From Bacteroidota bacterium (GTDB lineage Bacteria > Bacteroidota > Bacteroidia > Bacteroidales > B39-G9), in the NCBI GenBank assembly GCA_015222055.1, contig JADFUR010000117.1, positions 1 to 64,000 of the forward strand: a stretch of 64,000 nt of DNA, read 5' to 3'. Shown in pieces: positions 62,591 to 64,000 of the stretch; position 1 is the first letter of the stretch, and every line of letters starts with the position of its first letter. The translations under genes and the position numbers were made by a program. The notes under the pieces are model-generated. The model was not told the origin of the DNA and made no database searches. It worked only from the letters and a program-made list of their open reading frames with translations.

Positions 62591-64000
62591 TTAATTGATA
62601 TAACTTCTTTTATTTTCAAAATCCCACATTGTTATCTTTTTCAGATTATTTATTGCCAAATTATAGGTAATAAATGAATTTAGATATTCAAGTTGAATAT
62701 CTGCTAATCTTTCAAGCTCAATTGAAAGTGCCTGATTAGAAATATCACCACTTTCAAATCTCATTTTATAAATATCATACGTTTTTTTTGCTAACTCAAG
62801 ATTTTTTTTATAGATTTTAATTCTATTTCTGCTCTCACGAACAGTACGAATAACCTCATATACTTCCCTAATAATTGTAACTTTCAAATTTTCTCTTTGC
62901 AATTGCGTTTCTTTTAATCCTATTTTTGCAGCTTGAACTTTCTCTTTTCGACGTCCCCAATCATAAATAGGAAAAGTTAAAGTAAAAGATACGCCTCTAT
63001 TATGGGGGCGGTTAGAAATATCATCAAAAGAAGAATTAACTAACTCATTTGCAGTTCCTTTCCCAAGAGTGCTTACTCCTGTTAAATCATAATATGCAGA
63101 TATATAACCCTTAAATTCACTATCTCTTTTTGCACGGTCAATATTTATATTCTGCAATTGCATTTCTAATTCATTTTCTTTTAACTCAAATCTGTTTCCC
63201 AGAGCCTGTTCAACAGCCTTCGTACTATCTATTTGAAATTTTGAATATGCTGTATCTGTAATTATTTTTATCTTTTGATTAAGATCAAGACCAATTAATT
63301 GCTTAAATCTTTCTTCATCATTCTTATAAGAATTTTGAGCTTTTAACATATCTGCATTATCGCGAATAACATTTACCTCAGCAGCCAAAACATCAACTTT
63401 GGGAATACGACCGCTTTTTGATTTTAAAATTGCAACTCGGTATGATTCTTTAGAATTAGCCAGTTTCTCAGCAGCAATATCTGCCTCTTTAGATGCTTTA
63501 TATAAAAAATAAAAATTCATAGTAACTTTATAAATAATATCAAGCTGAGTTCTTGAAAAATAACAAACAGACTTTTTATATTTACACTCTGCTTCTTTAA
63601 GATTTTCTCTCAGAATATTTTTTGTAAAAACCGGCTGACGAAAATATACACCAAATGAACTTTGAAACAAATCATCATAAAGCCTCGACGATTGTCCCTC
63701 TAACAACACGCTGGTATTATTTCTGAACATGTTTGTATAGAGAGCAATGCTTCCTCCGGTAGGTAAGGTATAATTAAAATTCAAATTACCTCCTTCCATT
63801 AATGAACTTGTAGTATTATAAACAGGTAATCCTTGGGGGTTATCAATTTTATTTACAGTTTCATCCCAAACTGGTACATTCAAATTCATATCCAATCGCG
63901 GTTTAAACATATTCTTATTATACTTATATAAATGGTACATACTTTCTTTCTCATTCAAATGCTCTTTAATTGAATAACTTTGCTTCAATGCAATATTTAT
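62591..64000 (-). CDS. TolC-family outer-membrane efflux protein, 5' end outside the window
   Basis: The frame runs open to the window edge (470 codons). The first Met inside (63988) lies in INIAMKQSYSIKEHL, which fits the second helix of TolC proteins, so the signal peptide and true start are beyond the window. The visible part has the TolC repeat: long amphipathic helices (KYNKNMFKPRLDMNLNVPVW, SYRVAILKSKSGRIPKVDVLAAEVNVI) and beta strands, with FTLTFPIYDWGRRKEKVQAAK in the second repeat. It is an exit duct for an inner-membrane exporter, here probably the ABC system that follows on the same strand. Confidence 0.85.
   Translation of the reverse strand: MNIALKQSYSIKEHLNEKESMYHLYKYNKNMFKPRLDMNLNVPVWDETVNKIDNPQGLPVYNTTSSLMEGGNLNFNYTLPTGGSIALYTNMFRNNTSVLLEGQSSRLYDDLFQSSFGVYFRQPVFTKNILRENLKEAECKYKKSVCYFSRTQLDIIYKVTMNFYFLYKASKEADIAAEKLANSKESYRVAILKSKSGRIPKVDVLAAEVNVIRDNADMLKAQNSYKNDEERFKQLIGLDLNQKIKIITDTAYSKFQIDSTKAVEQALGNRFELKENELEMQLQNINIDRAKRDSEFKGYISAYYDLTGVSTLGKGTANELVNSSFDDISNRPHNRGVSFTLTFPIYDWGRRKEKVQAAKIGLKETQLQRENLKVTIIREVYEVIRTVRESRNRIKIYKKNLELAKKTYDIYKMRFESGDISNQALSIELERLADIQLEYLNSFITYNLAINNLKKITMWDFENKRSYIN

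Overview
The window is AT-rich DNA (very roughly 30 % G+C by eye) from a member of the Bacteroidota, most likely a Bacteroidales-like lineage. The evidence is a set of phylum-restricted genes (sprA, porQ, gldH, a RemB-like protein, DUF4837 and DUF3108 proteins, a RicT/PSP1 protein beside gldH), promoters of the Bacteroidota type (-33 TTTG, -7 TAnnTTTG), the near absence of Shine-Dalgarno sites, and menaquinone synthesis by the futalosine route (mqnC). There is no rRNA, CRISPR array, prophage or intact transposase. One functional tRNA is visible, the initiator tRNA-fMet.

Layout. 1-488: degenerate repeats and hairpins. 489-8154: three tandem paralogous membrane sensors (Cache-HAMP-GAF-PAS) with no recognisable output domain, all on the minus strand; the middle one ends in a histidine-less HPt-like domain. 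8366-17381: housekeeping and envelope genes (trpS, gatC, porQ, a DUF4837 lipoprotein, gatA, rseP, dxr, an M23 peptidase). 17521-18022: tRNA-fMet, its terminator, a decayed GIY-YIG endonuclease gene and a duplicated tRNA 3' arm. 18088-34892: rbfA, a methyltransferase, a LolC/E-like permease, the giant T9SS translocon gene sprA, ruvA, a stand-alone receiver, pdxA, pepA, mqnC, cmk and ispH. 34892-35470: gene debris (a T9SS sorting-domain fragment and a signal-peptide fragment) around a hairpin-rich repeat element. 35709-42264: pfkA, priA, a RemB-like outer-membrane protein, ubiX. 42498-44726: an ECF sigma / anti-sigma / Spy-like envelope-stress operon with two matching ECF-type promoter sites. 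44930-55408: a PIF1-like helicase, a complete MITE-like element, a coiled-coil protein, a nitroreductase, a DUF3108 protein, an internally shortened peptide-binding lipoprotein, holB, ricT, gldH, trmB and an alkyltransferase-like gene. 55983-64000: a minus-strand cluster of a TolC-like channel (running off the window), a NEW3-type membrane protein, an ABC ATPase, two ABC-2 permeases and a transglutaminase-like protein, which reads as one export or envelope-remodelling system.

The best candidates for something undescribed are non-coding: (1) the tRNA-fMet / hairpin / GIY-YIG / tRNA-3'-arm arrangement, which looks like a small mobile unit that used the tRNA gene as its site and then decayed; and (2) a family of 0.2-0.4 kb elements with TA-flanked terminal inverted repeats and six internal hairpins whose stems differ in sequence between copies but keep pairing. 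One complete copy sits exactly in the stop codon of the helicase gene and another disrupts a T9SS sorting-domain gene. Three further dispersed repeat families are also visible.
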